This document shows positions 23,934 to 36,650 of a DNA stretch of 64,000 nt, in pieces (position 1 is the stretch's first letter; each line of letters opens with the position of its first letter). Source of the DNA: Anaeramoeba flamelloides (Eukaryota; Metamonada; Anaeramoebidae); contig JANTQA010000032.1 in NCBI GenBank assembly GCA_027625915.1, positions 15,268,001 through 15,332,000 on the forward strand. Direction: 5' to 3'. Under the pieces are notes generated by a model. That model did no database searches, was not told the origin of the DNA, and worked only from the letters and a program-made list of their open reading frames with translations. A program made the position numbers and the translations under genes.

Positions 23934-24359
23934 CTAACTCAAAAATTTAGGGTGTTTTTTGGAAATTTTTGAGTTTGGCAAATCCATTTTTAGGTTGAAT
24001 TTTGAATCTTTGTTATTTTCTCTTGACAAATCTTGATAGTATTCTTGAAAAACTAAAGAATTCCTTGCTTTCTTCTCTGGTGTCTCTAAATTGGTTTTTT
24101 TGATACTGAAAAAAAATTTTTGGGTTAATTTTGTTTCGTTGGGTATTTATAAGCTAAGCGCATTGATTAGGTTTCTGGACTTTTTTTTTTTTTCTTTCGA
24201 TCTTTGGGATCTTGAAACCCATTCTATTTCCTTTCCTTTTTTTTTTGAGAGTTTTGTTAGGGGTAGTTGAGTAATTCTCCCAACAAAGTAACAATACCTC
24301 GAAATCAACTGATCGGGTTGTTTAACATTAGGTGGTGGTTTGAGAAACTTAACAAGCAT
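23934..24359 (-). CDS. Unrecognised small gene, two exons (77 aa visible)
   Basis: Exon 1 spans 24359-24298 and encodes MLVKFLKPPPNVKQPDQLIS plus two bases. The intron is 24297-24106 (192 nt, GTATTG...TTTCAG). Exon 2 is 24105-23934 and ends in TAG. The junction is in phase, exon 2 stays open for 56 codons, and the intron length matches the 187-197 nt introns of the acyl-CoA synthetase gene; that is the main support. Exon GC is above the flanks. The product is basic and hydrophilic with no membrane segment, and no family is recognised. The frame may continue upstream (see findings), where a MITE interrupts it, so this could be the 3' end of a larger or disrupted gene. The terminal MITEs on both sides are close: the gene ends 12 bp from one. 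Confidence 0.42.
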
Positions 24360-24461
24360 TCCTTTAGACAGGTGCCTTTAATATTTTTTACTTTTGTAAT
24401 GCTATCTCAACCACAAACTTGATGAATTGGTAAAATAGAGAAATTTTAGTCTTTAATGGTA

Positions 24462-24658
24462 CAGTCAGTTTCACTTTTAAGGCACAAACTTTCAACGAAA
24501 TTTAATGCACAAAAAAATCTCAAATTAAAGCACATTTTTTGGAAATTGTTTTTTTTACAATTTATTTTACTAGAATTTGAATTTTGTGCCTTAATTTGAG
24601 ATTTTTTTTGTGCCTTAAATTTCGTAGAAAGTTTGTGTCTTAAAAGTGAAACTGACTG
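24462..24658. mobile_element. Tc1/mariner-type MITE, intact 197-bp copy
   Basis: A palindromic element with perfect ends CAGTCAGTTTCACTTTTAAG and complement, flanked by TA on both sides (24460-24461 and 24659-24660). The arms continue as GGCACAAACTTTC and an AAATCTCAAATTAAAGCAC-like block. It is the same family as the outer element at 23348-23922. It lies in a stretch with a minus-strand open frame on both sides. Confidence 0.85.
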
Positions 24659-24991
24659 TAATTGCTTCGATCTTATTGTGTTGGGAAATGAGATTTTAAT
24701 TGTTGTTTCTATACCCTTTCTACACAACAAACCTAAAATATAAAATCCCAATTGATAGTTTTGTGTTCCTTTGAAAAAATGCTTTGTGTTTTTACAAATT
24801 AAAAAAACAATTTAAAAGTTAGAACAAAAAAAACAACAAAAAAAAAACTCTTTTGTAAATTATTTAAAGTACAAAACCAATTCAAGACTTCAAAATAGCA
24901 TTACCAAAATTTCAGATCCTTCACGAAAAAGAAAAAAAAATTCCCTTCGTCAAATCCAAAAATTTTCTCTCAAAAATATGACTTCCAAAAT

Positions 24992-25096
24992 GATATTGGG
25001 AAAATGTCACTCCACTTTATATTGAAGTATGTTAGATATTGTGGTGAGTGTAGCCACCCATTTGAAAAGAAAGTGGAGTGACGTTTTCCTAATATC
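24992..25096. mobile_element. 105-bp hairpin element within a dispersed repeat
   Basis: The left end is GATATTGGGAAAATGTCACT followed by CCACTTT, and the right end is its near complement. The loop contains GGTGAGTGTAGCCACCC. The region just to the right (to about 25200) matches, inverted, the repeat at about 6390-6660, which also contains GTCACTCCACTTT. Confidence 0.6.
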
Positions 25097-25200
25097 AAAA
25101 AAAATAGCTTTTTATTTTTGCCTTACTTTGTTGGGATTTTTCGAAAAGTTTTTGGATCAATAAATGATTTTAGTCAAAATCTTAAATTGCTAAAAATTGG

Positions 25201-26046
25201 CAATATTTTGACTTTCCCTCAATTCATTGTATTTTAAAGGTCTTAATCTATTTACTGTATTTATTTTCAATACCCACAGAGCATAAAATTCAGATAGTCC
25301 TCAAAAAACCCAAAAAATATAAAAATTTTTTTCTATTTCAAAAAATTATTTTTCACTGAAAGAATTCGTTACCTTAAAGTTAATTTTTTGAAGTACAAAG
25401 GTATTTAATTATTTTTTCTTAGTCACTTTTTTTCACGATTAGTACTAATTTCAAAATAACCTCTAAAAAAACCGACGAATTCAGCATAGTTTTCTAGACT
25501 CGATTAATTGTTTTTTTTATAATCCTAACAAAAATACAAGTTTTTAGGAATTTGAAAAAAGTAATTTTTTTACAAGTATCCTTTTTGACTTTGTTATTGG
25601 GTTTAAGAATACAACCAAGAATTTTTGGAAGAAACAATGTTTGTTTGAAGATATAATATTGCCTAAATTTTTTAGATAATTTTTTGGGTTGAAATTAACC
25701 AAAATAAATCTAATATTGGGCTGTTGAAATATAACAAACTAGAATCAACTTTCTTCCATTTTTTCCATTCCAACAAAATGATCAAAAAGAAACAAGACAT
25801 TTTATAAAAAAGAAGAAACTTGAAATAAAATTTTCGAGAATGATTCAAGATATTATTTGAATAGAACTGGAAAAAAAGAACTTGTAACATAAGAAAATCA
25901 GAAGAATAATTTTTTGCAAGTAAAAAATGTTTCATTTTTCTCGGTTTTTCAGACACACTTTCAAATTCAAACACAACTTCTCAACAATTAATATTGCAAG
26001 ATCTCATTAGAAATCAAATACTTTTTATCTTCTTTTTCTATCAGCC
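25201..26046. other. Intergenic, 5' flank of the ST7-like gene
   Basis: AT-rich spacer. The final stretch (TTTTTCTATCAG at 26033-26044, two bases before the ATG) looks like a 3' splice site, so a 5' UTR intron or a further upstream exon is possible. No coding exon upstream was recognised. Confidence 0.4.
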
Positions 26047-29000
26047 ATGAATAATTCGAGAGACGACACAATCAAAGATTCTGTTGTTAAATTTTTAAAC
26101 AACATAATGTTTGTCTCTGAAATTCCAGACATTGTCTTAATTTCTCAAAGGGCGCTCAAAATCAATCCCGAGTGTAACGTTGCTTTAATGTATCTTGGTG
26201 ATCAATCACCCAAGCCTCATCAGGCAATTACCTATTATGACAAACTTGTGAATCTCAACAAAGAGAAATTGAAAGTCCATTTCTCTGTTTCAAACAAACA
26301 AATGCTTTCCACCAGCTTTGCAATTCGATCTTATCTTCAATCAAAATTTATACATTCGTTTTGTAACAATTGTCTTACTTCTTACTTCTTGATTCTTTCT
26401 TCTTTCTTCTTTCTTCTTTCTTCAATCCAAAAAACAACAAACAAAACACAAAAAAAAATTTTTTTAAATCAGTCTTAGTTCCCTTCCTCCGAGGTGAGAT
26501 TTTTTTTCATCTCATTTTATCAAAAAAACTTTTACTTTAAACCACCGACTCTCTACCTTGTTTTGACATACACCTTTATCACTTTTGATTGTTAACAACA
26601 AAACAAAAAAAAAAATAAAAAACGAGCAAAATTCCAAAAACTTTTGCATTCAACCTTCTAAGTGAATACAAAACCTTTTACAACCAATTACTGGATTTTT
26701 GACTGTGCGTTTTCATTGTCAAAACCAAAACTTTTTATTCTTTTCCTTTGGATCATTCAGTCTTTTTTTGTTTTTTTCTTTCTTGTTAAGATGCTTGCCT
26801 CAAGCGTTAAAGTCATTTTTGAAAAAATTGTAAACAAAAAAAGTTTTTAAAGAGGATGAAAACAGGTCTATTGAAGTTTTTCAACAGTTTGAAAGATCCG
26901 TTTGAATACCTTTTGGTATACTATTTGTTGCAAAATTAAGGTAACAAAATTTTCATTCAGCTTTCCAAAAAAAGATTTTTAAAATCATGTAACATTTCAA
27001 TTTTTAATTCTTAAAAGAGGCTGAAATTATTAATTTGCCTTTTTAGAATTGTGGGCTTTGATTGGTTTGTTTTATTTCTTGTAGGTGTGATTTTTTTGGA
27101 AAGATGAATGAAAATTTTGATCTTTTTATAATTTGAAATTAACAGTCCCCTTTTTTAAAACTACTTGAATTCCACTTGATAAAATCACAAAAGAAAAAAT
27201 TACCAATTTTAATGATGTTCAAATTTCGCCTCTTTTTGTTCAAAATTTTTTTAAGGCTTGACCCCAAACGATCCCTTAATTACAAAATAGACTTTTAATG
27301 TTTAAGTGCCTATTCACTTGCCAGGTATTTGCTCCAAACTCAATGAGTGGCCTCCCACCAAAAAGGATATTGTGGAATTGCACTTCTTTTTACCAACAAA
27401 TCAAATTTTTATCATTTTCTGAAGGCTTTTGGCTTTACCAAAATAAAAAAATAAAAAAAAACCATCAAAAATTTTAATATCAAAATTCAAATAACTTATA
27501 TAAAAAAATTCTTAGAGATCTTAATAAATTTGAATAACAAAAAAATACAATTACTATTTGTTGCAAAATAAATGGAACAAAATTGTCATTTAGATTTCCA
27601 AAAAACTATTTTAATAAACCTGTAAAATTTCAAATTTTTTTATTCAATAAATCAGTTTAAATTATTAATTTCTGTCTTTTATTAGAATGGGGACTTTGAG
27701 TAATTTATTATAATTCTCGGAATGTGATTATTCTGGAAAGCTGAATGAAAATTTTGATCTTTTTATTTGACAATTAACAGTAACAGAAAAAAGTTTTAAA
27801 AGAAATCTCAATTTCAAAAATTCAAATAAGAAAAAAATAAATTTCAGATCCTCTCAATAGTAAAAAATCCAATTAACAAAAAAAAACATAGGATCTCACC
27901 GAAAAAAATAAAAATATAAAAAAGAGATTTACAGAATAAGAAAAAATTGAAATAACTAAAAAAAGTTTTTCATGATCCCAATGAAAAAAAATTCAAAGAA
28001 AAAAAAAATTAATAGGATCTTAAATTCAAAAAATTCATGTGATATAAACTCTTTTTCAAATAAAATGGCACAAAAAATTTCAAGAATTATTCACAAGTGA
28101 ATCAAATTAATTGTAGTATCATTCTAAAATCTAAGAAACGCTTTAAAACCTAAAAAAACACCCAATTGAATCTTTAAAACTCATTAAAACAAAACAATAA
28201 AAATTAAAATTCAATATTTTAAAAATTGGTGTGCCCTTTTATTTGAAATGAGAAATCTCGTTTTGTAAATTGTAAAGAAAAAAAATTATAAACCAATAAA
28301 AACCTCTGAACAAGGCGAATTGAGAAAAAGTTCTCAACATTTTATTGATAATTCTTTACACGTCAAAAATTTGTTCTTTAAAGTCTCATTTTCAAGATAA
28401 AGCCGCAATTCATCTGGTATTTTGTTGGAATGTTTTTTTCTTTATTTCTCTTTTCTTTGTTCCATGCATCAATCCAATAATGGTCTTTCTTAATTCCTAT
28501 TTCTCGCTCATCCGAAATCAAACTTAAACTGTTTCCATTTATTCACTGATAGATTATTTCCAAATTGGTTTCTTCTTATCTTGCTTTTTCATTTTCCAAC
28601 TGTTCAATATCCAAAAATAAAAAAAGCAAAAAATGAAAAAATGAATAATTAAAATGAAAATCACCAAAAAAGTAATTATCTTATTAACAATCAAATTCGA
28701 TGGTATTGGCGATTTGAGAGGTGTGCCCTTTTGTTTGAAAAATAGTTTAGTTTTCGAAAATTTACGTACTTTTTTTTGAAGGAAATTATTTTTCAGGATT
28801 TATCCACAATTTGAAAATTCAATTAAATTAATTTATCAAGAGTTAGGCTCATTATTGAGTTTGACTAAAAGTTTCGAAATTTATGATCATTCAAAATTGG
28901 TTTCTGTGATTTCTGTGATTTCTGTGATTATAGAAATATCAAAATTTAAAAGAAAAAGGTAGAATACTATTTTAATAATTTTTAAAAAAAATTGGAAAAC

Positions 29001-32000
29001 CTTACAATCTTTTTAAATAACAGAATAGATTTTAAATTTTTTTTTAGTTTAATAACCTTTTAATTTTTTTGAAAATACAAAACAATTAACTGTAATTATT
29101 TAAAAGTATAGTTTTTTTTTAAAAAAATTATATGAAGGACAATTGACATAACTTTCAAATGTTTTCTCTATTTTGAATTTTAAAAACAAATTTTAATGAA
29201 TTAAAGAGTGTTTATCAAATTTTTGGTTTTTTACTTACCTTCCTGTTTGATACTTTTGAAATTCATCAAGAAAATTTCAATTTACTTTTTCAGTTTTAAA
29301 GTTTTTCAAGAAAGGAGAAAAATACTCTTGTAATGTTTGAAAAATTTTATTCTGAAATTCAAAGAGAACTTGTTATCAACAATTGAGTTAAAAAATGTAA
29401 CAAATTACATTTTTTATAACATTTTTGAGGAAATTATTTTTTTCAATTCAACATTTTTCTCAAATCCAAAAATTAAACACTAATCTCAAATTCCAAATTA
29501 CAAACGGGAAACAAACCAAACTGAAAAGGATAAAAAAAGAATCGAACTCTTAAAAAACACAATTAAAAAATTTAAAAATGTTGATTATACATCCATAAAA
29601 TATGGTGTTTTTTGATAAGGCAGACCAAGATACAAATAAAAATGCTTGCTATTTTTAAGTACAAGTATTTTTCTTACAAGTGATTTATGTTGTTTTTTTT
29701 TTTTTATACAATGTTAATTCCTAACACACAATGATTTTTGTGTCAACTGTTCAGAAAACAATTAGAAAAGGATGTTTTTTTTGTTTGAATTGGCAAAAGA
29801 TTTAAGTTCTGTTAACTGAAATGATTTTAAGGGCAAAAAGGTCTTAATTCTACAACAACCCAATATGACCTTTTTATTATTATTGATAAACATTTAAAAA
29901 GAAATTCTGCACTTCAATGATTATGCGATAAATATTTTTCCCTTTTCACAAATTGTTTCGATCCTGTTTGTTTTCTGAAATACCAATTTATCGAAAAAAA
30001 GATCATTTGAAAAAAAAAAATATTTTATTTTCATTTTTTATTTCAACTTTTTCTCATTCTTCTGATTAATCAACTTGTTTACCAGTTGCTTAAATAGTTG
30101 ATAGGTGGCTATATTTTTTAGATTGTGTGCAAAACAGTTTTTTTGTAAAAATGCGTAAATCCTGTACTGAATGACATTTAACAAAAAAAAATTCAAAGGA
30201 TTACCATAAACAAAAAATTCTAATTACATTTCAAAGTTTTAAAGATCTTCAATTTCAAAAATTCAAATAACAAAAATTAAATTTTGATAGGATCTCATTA
30301 TCAAAGTATTTTGAGAACAAAAAAAATCCAAATTTTTGTAAAAACAAAGTTAATCTTTTCTTATAGTAATATTATTCCCAAAGGCTTAAATTTCTTCAAT
30401 TTTAAGGGACTAGTCTCTATTAATTTTTTTTTTTGACCAATAACTAAATAAGGAATCCTTATCTTGAAATATGTTTAAAATTGAAAATAGACAGGTTTTT
30501 TCAATGTTAGAACTTTTAGTTCTTGTTTTTTTAAAATTTTACAATTCTGCCAAAAAAAAGTGACTTTTAAAAATTTTTTTTTGAAAAAAGATCTTTAACA
30601 GGTGAGAATTTTTTGATTAATTTTGAATTTAATTATTTTCTCAAAAATAATATTTATTCTCATTTTTAAAAACGAAAAAATAATTTAAAACTGGTGAATA
30701 TTTTCTCTTTCACTTCTGTTCATCCAACTTGACTCTATAAAGAACTCAATTTGTTTTATCAATAATTACTTTTTTAAAAAAATAGTTCTTATTCTTTTCT
30801 TTGATTTTTTTTGACTCTGACAAAAACTTTTGGGATGGTAATTTGGGAACACTTAAAAAAACTTCAAATTCAACAAAAACAAAATAGTGTAAACTGAAAA
30901 AGTAGATTCATGAAAAAAAAGAATGGTACAATATAAAAAAAGAAAATCTTTTATTAAGAGTAAAGCATATATTGTATATTTTTTTCGAATCAAACTATGT
31001 TTTCATGCAAATCCAAAAAAACTCTTTCAGGATTATTTTTCAAACTATTTTTTGTACGTCTTCCACAAACATAACAAGGTTTTGCTTTCTTGTTCATATT
31101 TTTTTTTATTTTTTGTATTTTTGTGAAAAGTTTAAAAAAAGCAACTTTCAAAAAAGTGAAAAAATGCAAAAATTTTTATTTCTATAAAAACAATAACTAA
31201 ATTTAATGAATGTCATTTAGCAAGATTTCATTAATATACTAAGAAGTTTTTCACTTTGATTTGAAATCTAAGTAATTGGCAAAAAAAATTCTAAATCTCT
31301 ATTAAATTTACCTAAAAAAATTTAATATAGACTAGTCCTTTAAACAAATTGCTTTTTTTCAGTACAGAACCAATTTAATTCGGTTTGTTCTAATTTATGG
31401 TTATTTTGTAACCATCTACATTTGACAAAGTAACGATTTTATATTACCGGTATTTGAATAATAAATGATAAAAAAATATTTACTTCTGATTCTCTTTCTT
31501 TTTTAACCAAAAACGGTTTCAAAGAAAGAGGGTGTAATTTGTGATCTCATTTTATTTGTTTGGTACTTTTTTTATTCGATATATTGATATATTTTTGGTG
31601 GACTAAGAAATCCTAAACATAACCCAAATTGTAGAGGTGGAAAAAGATCAATAATAAGCTGAAATTTTATCCCAGTTGAATTTCAAATATCAATATTCTT
31701 TCAGTTAAAAATAATCCATTTGGAAAATGAAAAAAATGAAAAAAAAAAAACTTCTAGATCTCTAAAATCATCAAAGAGCAACACTTCGAAACTTACACAA
31801 TTGTTTTCAAAATTAAAATTCATTGTGAAATAAATTGGAAATTGAGTGTATTTCTTTAGCACTTTTTACCTCAAAATGTCCTAGTTTTTCATTGTTGATT
31901 TTTAGAAATCTATCACGATTCGCATCTAGCTTTGTTTTTTATTTGTTATTAGGTTCTTTTTAAAAATTACAAATTTTTTTTTTTTCATTTCAGAAAATTA

Positions 32001-35000
32001 TTTTTCACCGTAATGAATCTACCCCAAATGCGCAAAAAGTGATGTCTTAATATTTTAAGTTTTTTTACTAAATTTGTCATTATTTACAAAAGACACGATA
32101 CAATAAGAACCAAAGATATCTTTAAACCAGTAAATAAACTTTAAAGGATGGCATTTGTAGTGTTTCTGAAGTATTCATTTAGAACCCAAATCTTTAATAG
32201 ATATGTTTTCTAATTCGAAATATATTTAACAAATGGTTAATTACTCCTACTTATAAAATTATTGAATATATTAAAAAAAGATCAATTTTATTGCTATCAT
32301 AAAAAAGTAGATGAAGGGGTAGCTACGAATTATTGGCCAACTTCAATTAATCAAAGTTTACCAAGATTATTTCTAAAAATGTTATATAAACTAATTGACC
32401 TTTGTTGGGAATTTATTTTGTAAATTTCAATTTAGTTTTCCAAAAAAATTCGATACTAGTATAGCAGTACAAAACTTAATAAATATATCTAATGAGATAA
32501 AAACAAATAATGAAAGGGAGAATGATAAAACATATATTATAATGATTGATCTAGCTAAATGCTTTGGTTCAATTAGTTTTTAAAATAGCGAGAAAAACAA
32601 TAAAAAAGTTTATTTTAAATAAAATTATTCAAAATTTTTTTATTAAAGTATTATCAAGGTGAAGTACTCGGTATATTACAACGTGGCCCATTATCACCTA
32701 TCATTTTTGCTCTTATTTCACATTTTCTTTTATTAAAAATAAAGCCATTAACTAATCATTATCAAATGTTTGCAGATGATTTAATTTTAATAATAAATTG
32801 AAATATAAATAAAAAATTATTTTAATATATAAAATAATTATTCAATTTGGATTAAAAAATAATAAAGGCAAAACAGAAATTTCAAATGATTTATCAAAAA
32901 TTGAAATATTTAGATATTTAATTGAAAAAAAATTCACATATAGCCTAAGCTATTTCCAAAAAAGTGGAGAAAATTTATTTTAAAATACCTTTATTAAATT
33001 CAATCATCATAAAAATATTTAAATATACAAAACTAATTAACAACCGTTTATTGATTCTTGATAATAAGTTAATTTGTTTGTTAGTGTGTTATTACTGAAA
33101 TAAAATATATTAAAATTTTCTGATCTCGATTTAGTATGATATTTTTTAGGAGTGAAAATTGCTGTTTATAATTTTCTTTTTGATCAAAAAAATCGTTTTC
33201 ATAACTTATTTAATCTCTACAAATTTTCAAATAGAATTGAAAACTATTAAATGTATTTTGTTGTTTAAAAAATCATTTGTATCTTGTTCATATTCTCTGT
33301 TTTTTATTTAAATTGGTTGTACATTGTTTTTACCAAAAAAAGTGTTATTTTTTTTTTTCATATTTTAGAAACATTTCAAGGAACATATTTTGAAATAGAT
33401 ATCATAGTCATTTATTCGATCAATATTAATATTAAACTTTATTTGGCATTGCCACATTAACAAATAAATCTACTGACAAAGATGATTTTTTTATGAAATA
33501 TAAAAAAAATGCCCCACTTTTTTGTAAATACCTTATAATCTGAAAAAGGCAAAAGAAAATTTATAACAATTCTAAACAATTATTCAATAATAATTTACGA
33601 ATAATAATTTGAAAATTGGATTATTTAAGTCTTTTATATTAAGTCAACTAACATACCGGTTAGAAATATATATATAACTATCAAATTGCATCCTTAAATT
33701 ATATAAATTCCTGGATTAATACATGTATTACTGAAATATGCAAAATAAACAGAAACAAGCAAATTCTTAAATATAAAACATAATTTAAATTCAGAAATAT
33801 ATGATAATTTCAGTTAATAAAAAAAAAAATTAAATTCAAAAATAAATTAAAAAATATATTGCTGCCTTATCTGGAAAAACTAATAAAATATAATCAACAA
33901 ATTAACAATAAAATTAATTGGAATTCAAAGAATTTAATTGAACTAAACAAAAATCTATAATCAAAGATTTTTCTCAATATTTTTGAATTTTGGAAAACCA
34001 CCGTTAGCTTTTTTTTAATTATAGAAATTAAAAGAATTTTTTTTTTATTTCTCAAATTAAAAAAAACCGCTGTTAGGTTTTCTTGAGTTTTCTGTTTATT
34101 TGGAAAATCGATAAATTTCATTCGGTTTTTTTGAGTTTTCTATTTATTTGGAAAACCTCAAAAAAACCTAGAACACTTTACAAATAAAACAGAAAACCTC
34201 AAAAAAAACCTAACTAAAATCAATAGATTTCACAGATAAAACAGAAAACTCAAGAAAACCGCCGTTAGCTTTTCCAGAATTCAAAAGAATTGAGTAAAAT
34301 CTTTTGATTTTTATCTATTCTTTTAAATTCTGGAAAAGCTAGGCACTCTACGGTACTCTACGGCACTTGGCGAAAATATTTTAAAATAATTAAAAGACAA
34401 AAAAAATTATTTATTAATCAAAAATATTTAAGTTATCCATCAAGCTCAACAATTCTAAAATTCATGACATTTACTAACTGCTTAAATAGATATTACTATG
34501 TAATAAAATAAAAAAATTCTCATAAAAATTGTACATTATGTTTAAAATATGAACATAAAGAAATAATACAAAATATTGATCATTTTTTATGGGTATGAAC
34601 TACTTATAAAAATGATAGATTCATATTTCTAAATAAAATTAAAAGAATTAAACTTAATGAAATAATTTTAAATAGTGAGATAGTTTAAAATTATTCACTT
34701 TGATTAATAATAACGATGTCTATGATTTTACGCTATAAATTACCCGAAAGGAAATTTAAGTATAAAGCAACCAGAGTGTAATTTACACTTCTTCAGTAAT
34801 AATTAAAAAAAAAAAAAAAATACAGGCTGTCTTATGAAAATTAAATTATCACCTGAATTTGGAATAATCGTAACCACTGTCTAAGAAACTGTTTAATTGA
34901 ATGTCTTTTTATATTATTCAAAGTGAGGTTTTCCATTCATGGCAAAGTAGTGGGAAACAATTATCAAACTATTAACAATTTATCAGAATTCCAGAACAAA

Positions 35001-36557
35001 TAAAATCATAAAATTTTCGGCTTGAATAAAAAAAATAATCTTTATCAAACATTTTTCTTTTTATTTAGATATAATACCGATCTAAAAATTCAATTAATTT
35101 TCTTTTAATTTTCCATTGTATAATTCTTTAGGCCTTTGGAAAGGTTTATTAAAATATGAGGAAGCATTGAAGGGATATTATGAGATTTTTCGATTTTTTT
35201 TGAAAGATGAACTTGGAATTAAATATTTCATTGTCCCATTGCTATTGGAAATGTCCCGAATAAAGGAATTAAATTGCTTTTTAAAACAAATTTCAGATGA
35301 TCACTCTTCAACTTGGAAATACACAAAAGCAATTTTATCTTTTTTACAGATCATTTCAATAATTAAGAAAAATGGAGCTAGATTTGATTTTAATATAAAT
35401 TCCAATCAAAAAAAAATTAACAGCAACAAAAGCAATAAAAAAAAAGAAATGATAAATTATAATAATAAACAAATTGAAAAAATTGAAATTGATAATGAAT
35501 ACGATTTTGATAATTATCAAGAAATTGATTATTCGATAATTGCATTTGAAATCTTGAGTTTGTCATTTTTACAGATTTGTTTAGATCCATTATTTGAAGA
35601 AATTGCCACTAAAACAAACAAATTATTAAAAGACGCAATTGAATTTAATGAACATGTACCACTTTATCTTTTGGGTAAAAAGAAAATATTTTTTCCTATA
35701 ACCAACCAAACAAAAAATAAACAAAATGAAGCTATTCTTTATGTATTTAATAATTATTCAATTTTTAAGAAATATAAGGGATTAATGAATTGGGTAAATT
35801 TAATTTCTACGCATATACTTCCAAAAGAAACAATGAAAGTTAAAAATGTCTTTAAACCAAAAAATAATCAAAAAATTTTTATTGAAAATACAGTAAATAA
35901 AAATTTTATTCAAAAATCTGAAGACTCGGTGTTTATTACAAAAGAAACCTTTGAAGAATTATTAATTGAAAAAAACTTAAAAAATTCAAATTTCGAAAAT
36001 TTTGATTCCAAATCTCAAAACAAATTGAATCAAAGAAATAAAAACGAAAGCGAAAATGAAAACGAAAATGAAAATGAAAATAAAAATAAAAATGAAAATG
36101 AAAATGAAAATGAAAATAAAAATGATTCTGTTGTTTATTTAAAAGAAGATAAAGTCCCAGAATTAATTAATTCAAATGAAATTAAAGAATTTACATTTTC
36201 ATCTCCATTAATATTTTATGAAAATTCAAATAATTGGCAACAAAAAATTTTTAAAAAATTTAATAAAGAGATTTTAAATAATAAACATGTAAACAATTTT
36301 CGTTTAAATGAATTCAAATATTTAAATTTTATTAAAAAAAAGAAAATTAATAATAACAATTTTAAACGTAATCAAAAAAGAAAATTATCTAAAAAAATCC
36401 TAAATAAATTAGAACAAATATATATCGATACTCACAAACCTGAAGAAACTGAAAATTATGAAACACAAAATTATACAAATAAATTTGATAATCCCAATTC
36501 CCATTCAAATATTAATTATCTTTGGGATAAAATGAAACCAACTCCTATTTCGGTATC

Positions 36558-36650
<93 letters not shown>

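Larger units (their letters stand above)
26363..35131 (+). other. 8.8-kb intron of the ST7-like fusion gene
   Basis: Begins GTAACA at 26363 and ends TTCTTTAG at 35131. It is filled with family E repeats, a family B transposon, a single-ended fragment of the 405-bp hairpin family, a decayed LINE and a family K repeat. A (TTCTTTC)n-like pyrimidine tract lies at 26394-26423, just inside the donor. A 15-nt segment at 26476-26490 is bounded by TCTTAG and GTGAGA and would preserve the frame, so it could be an optional micro-exon. Other open frames inside are short and chance-like. Confidence 0.7.

Noticed and set aside
24462-24658. Idea that the short ~190-nt introns are MITE-derived introners
   Set aside because: The 197-bp MITE matches intron size, but the ends of ACSL introns 1-3 show no terminal inverted repeat, so there is no direct support.
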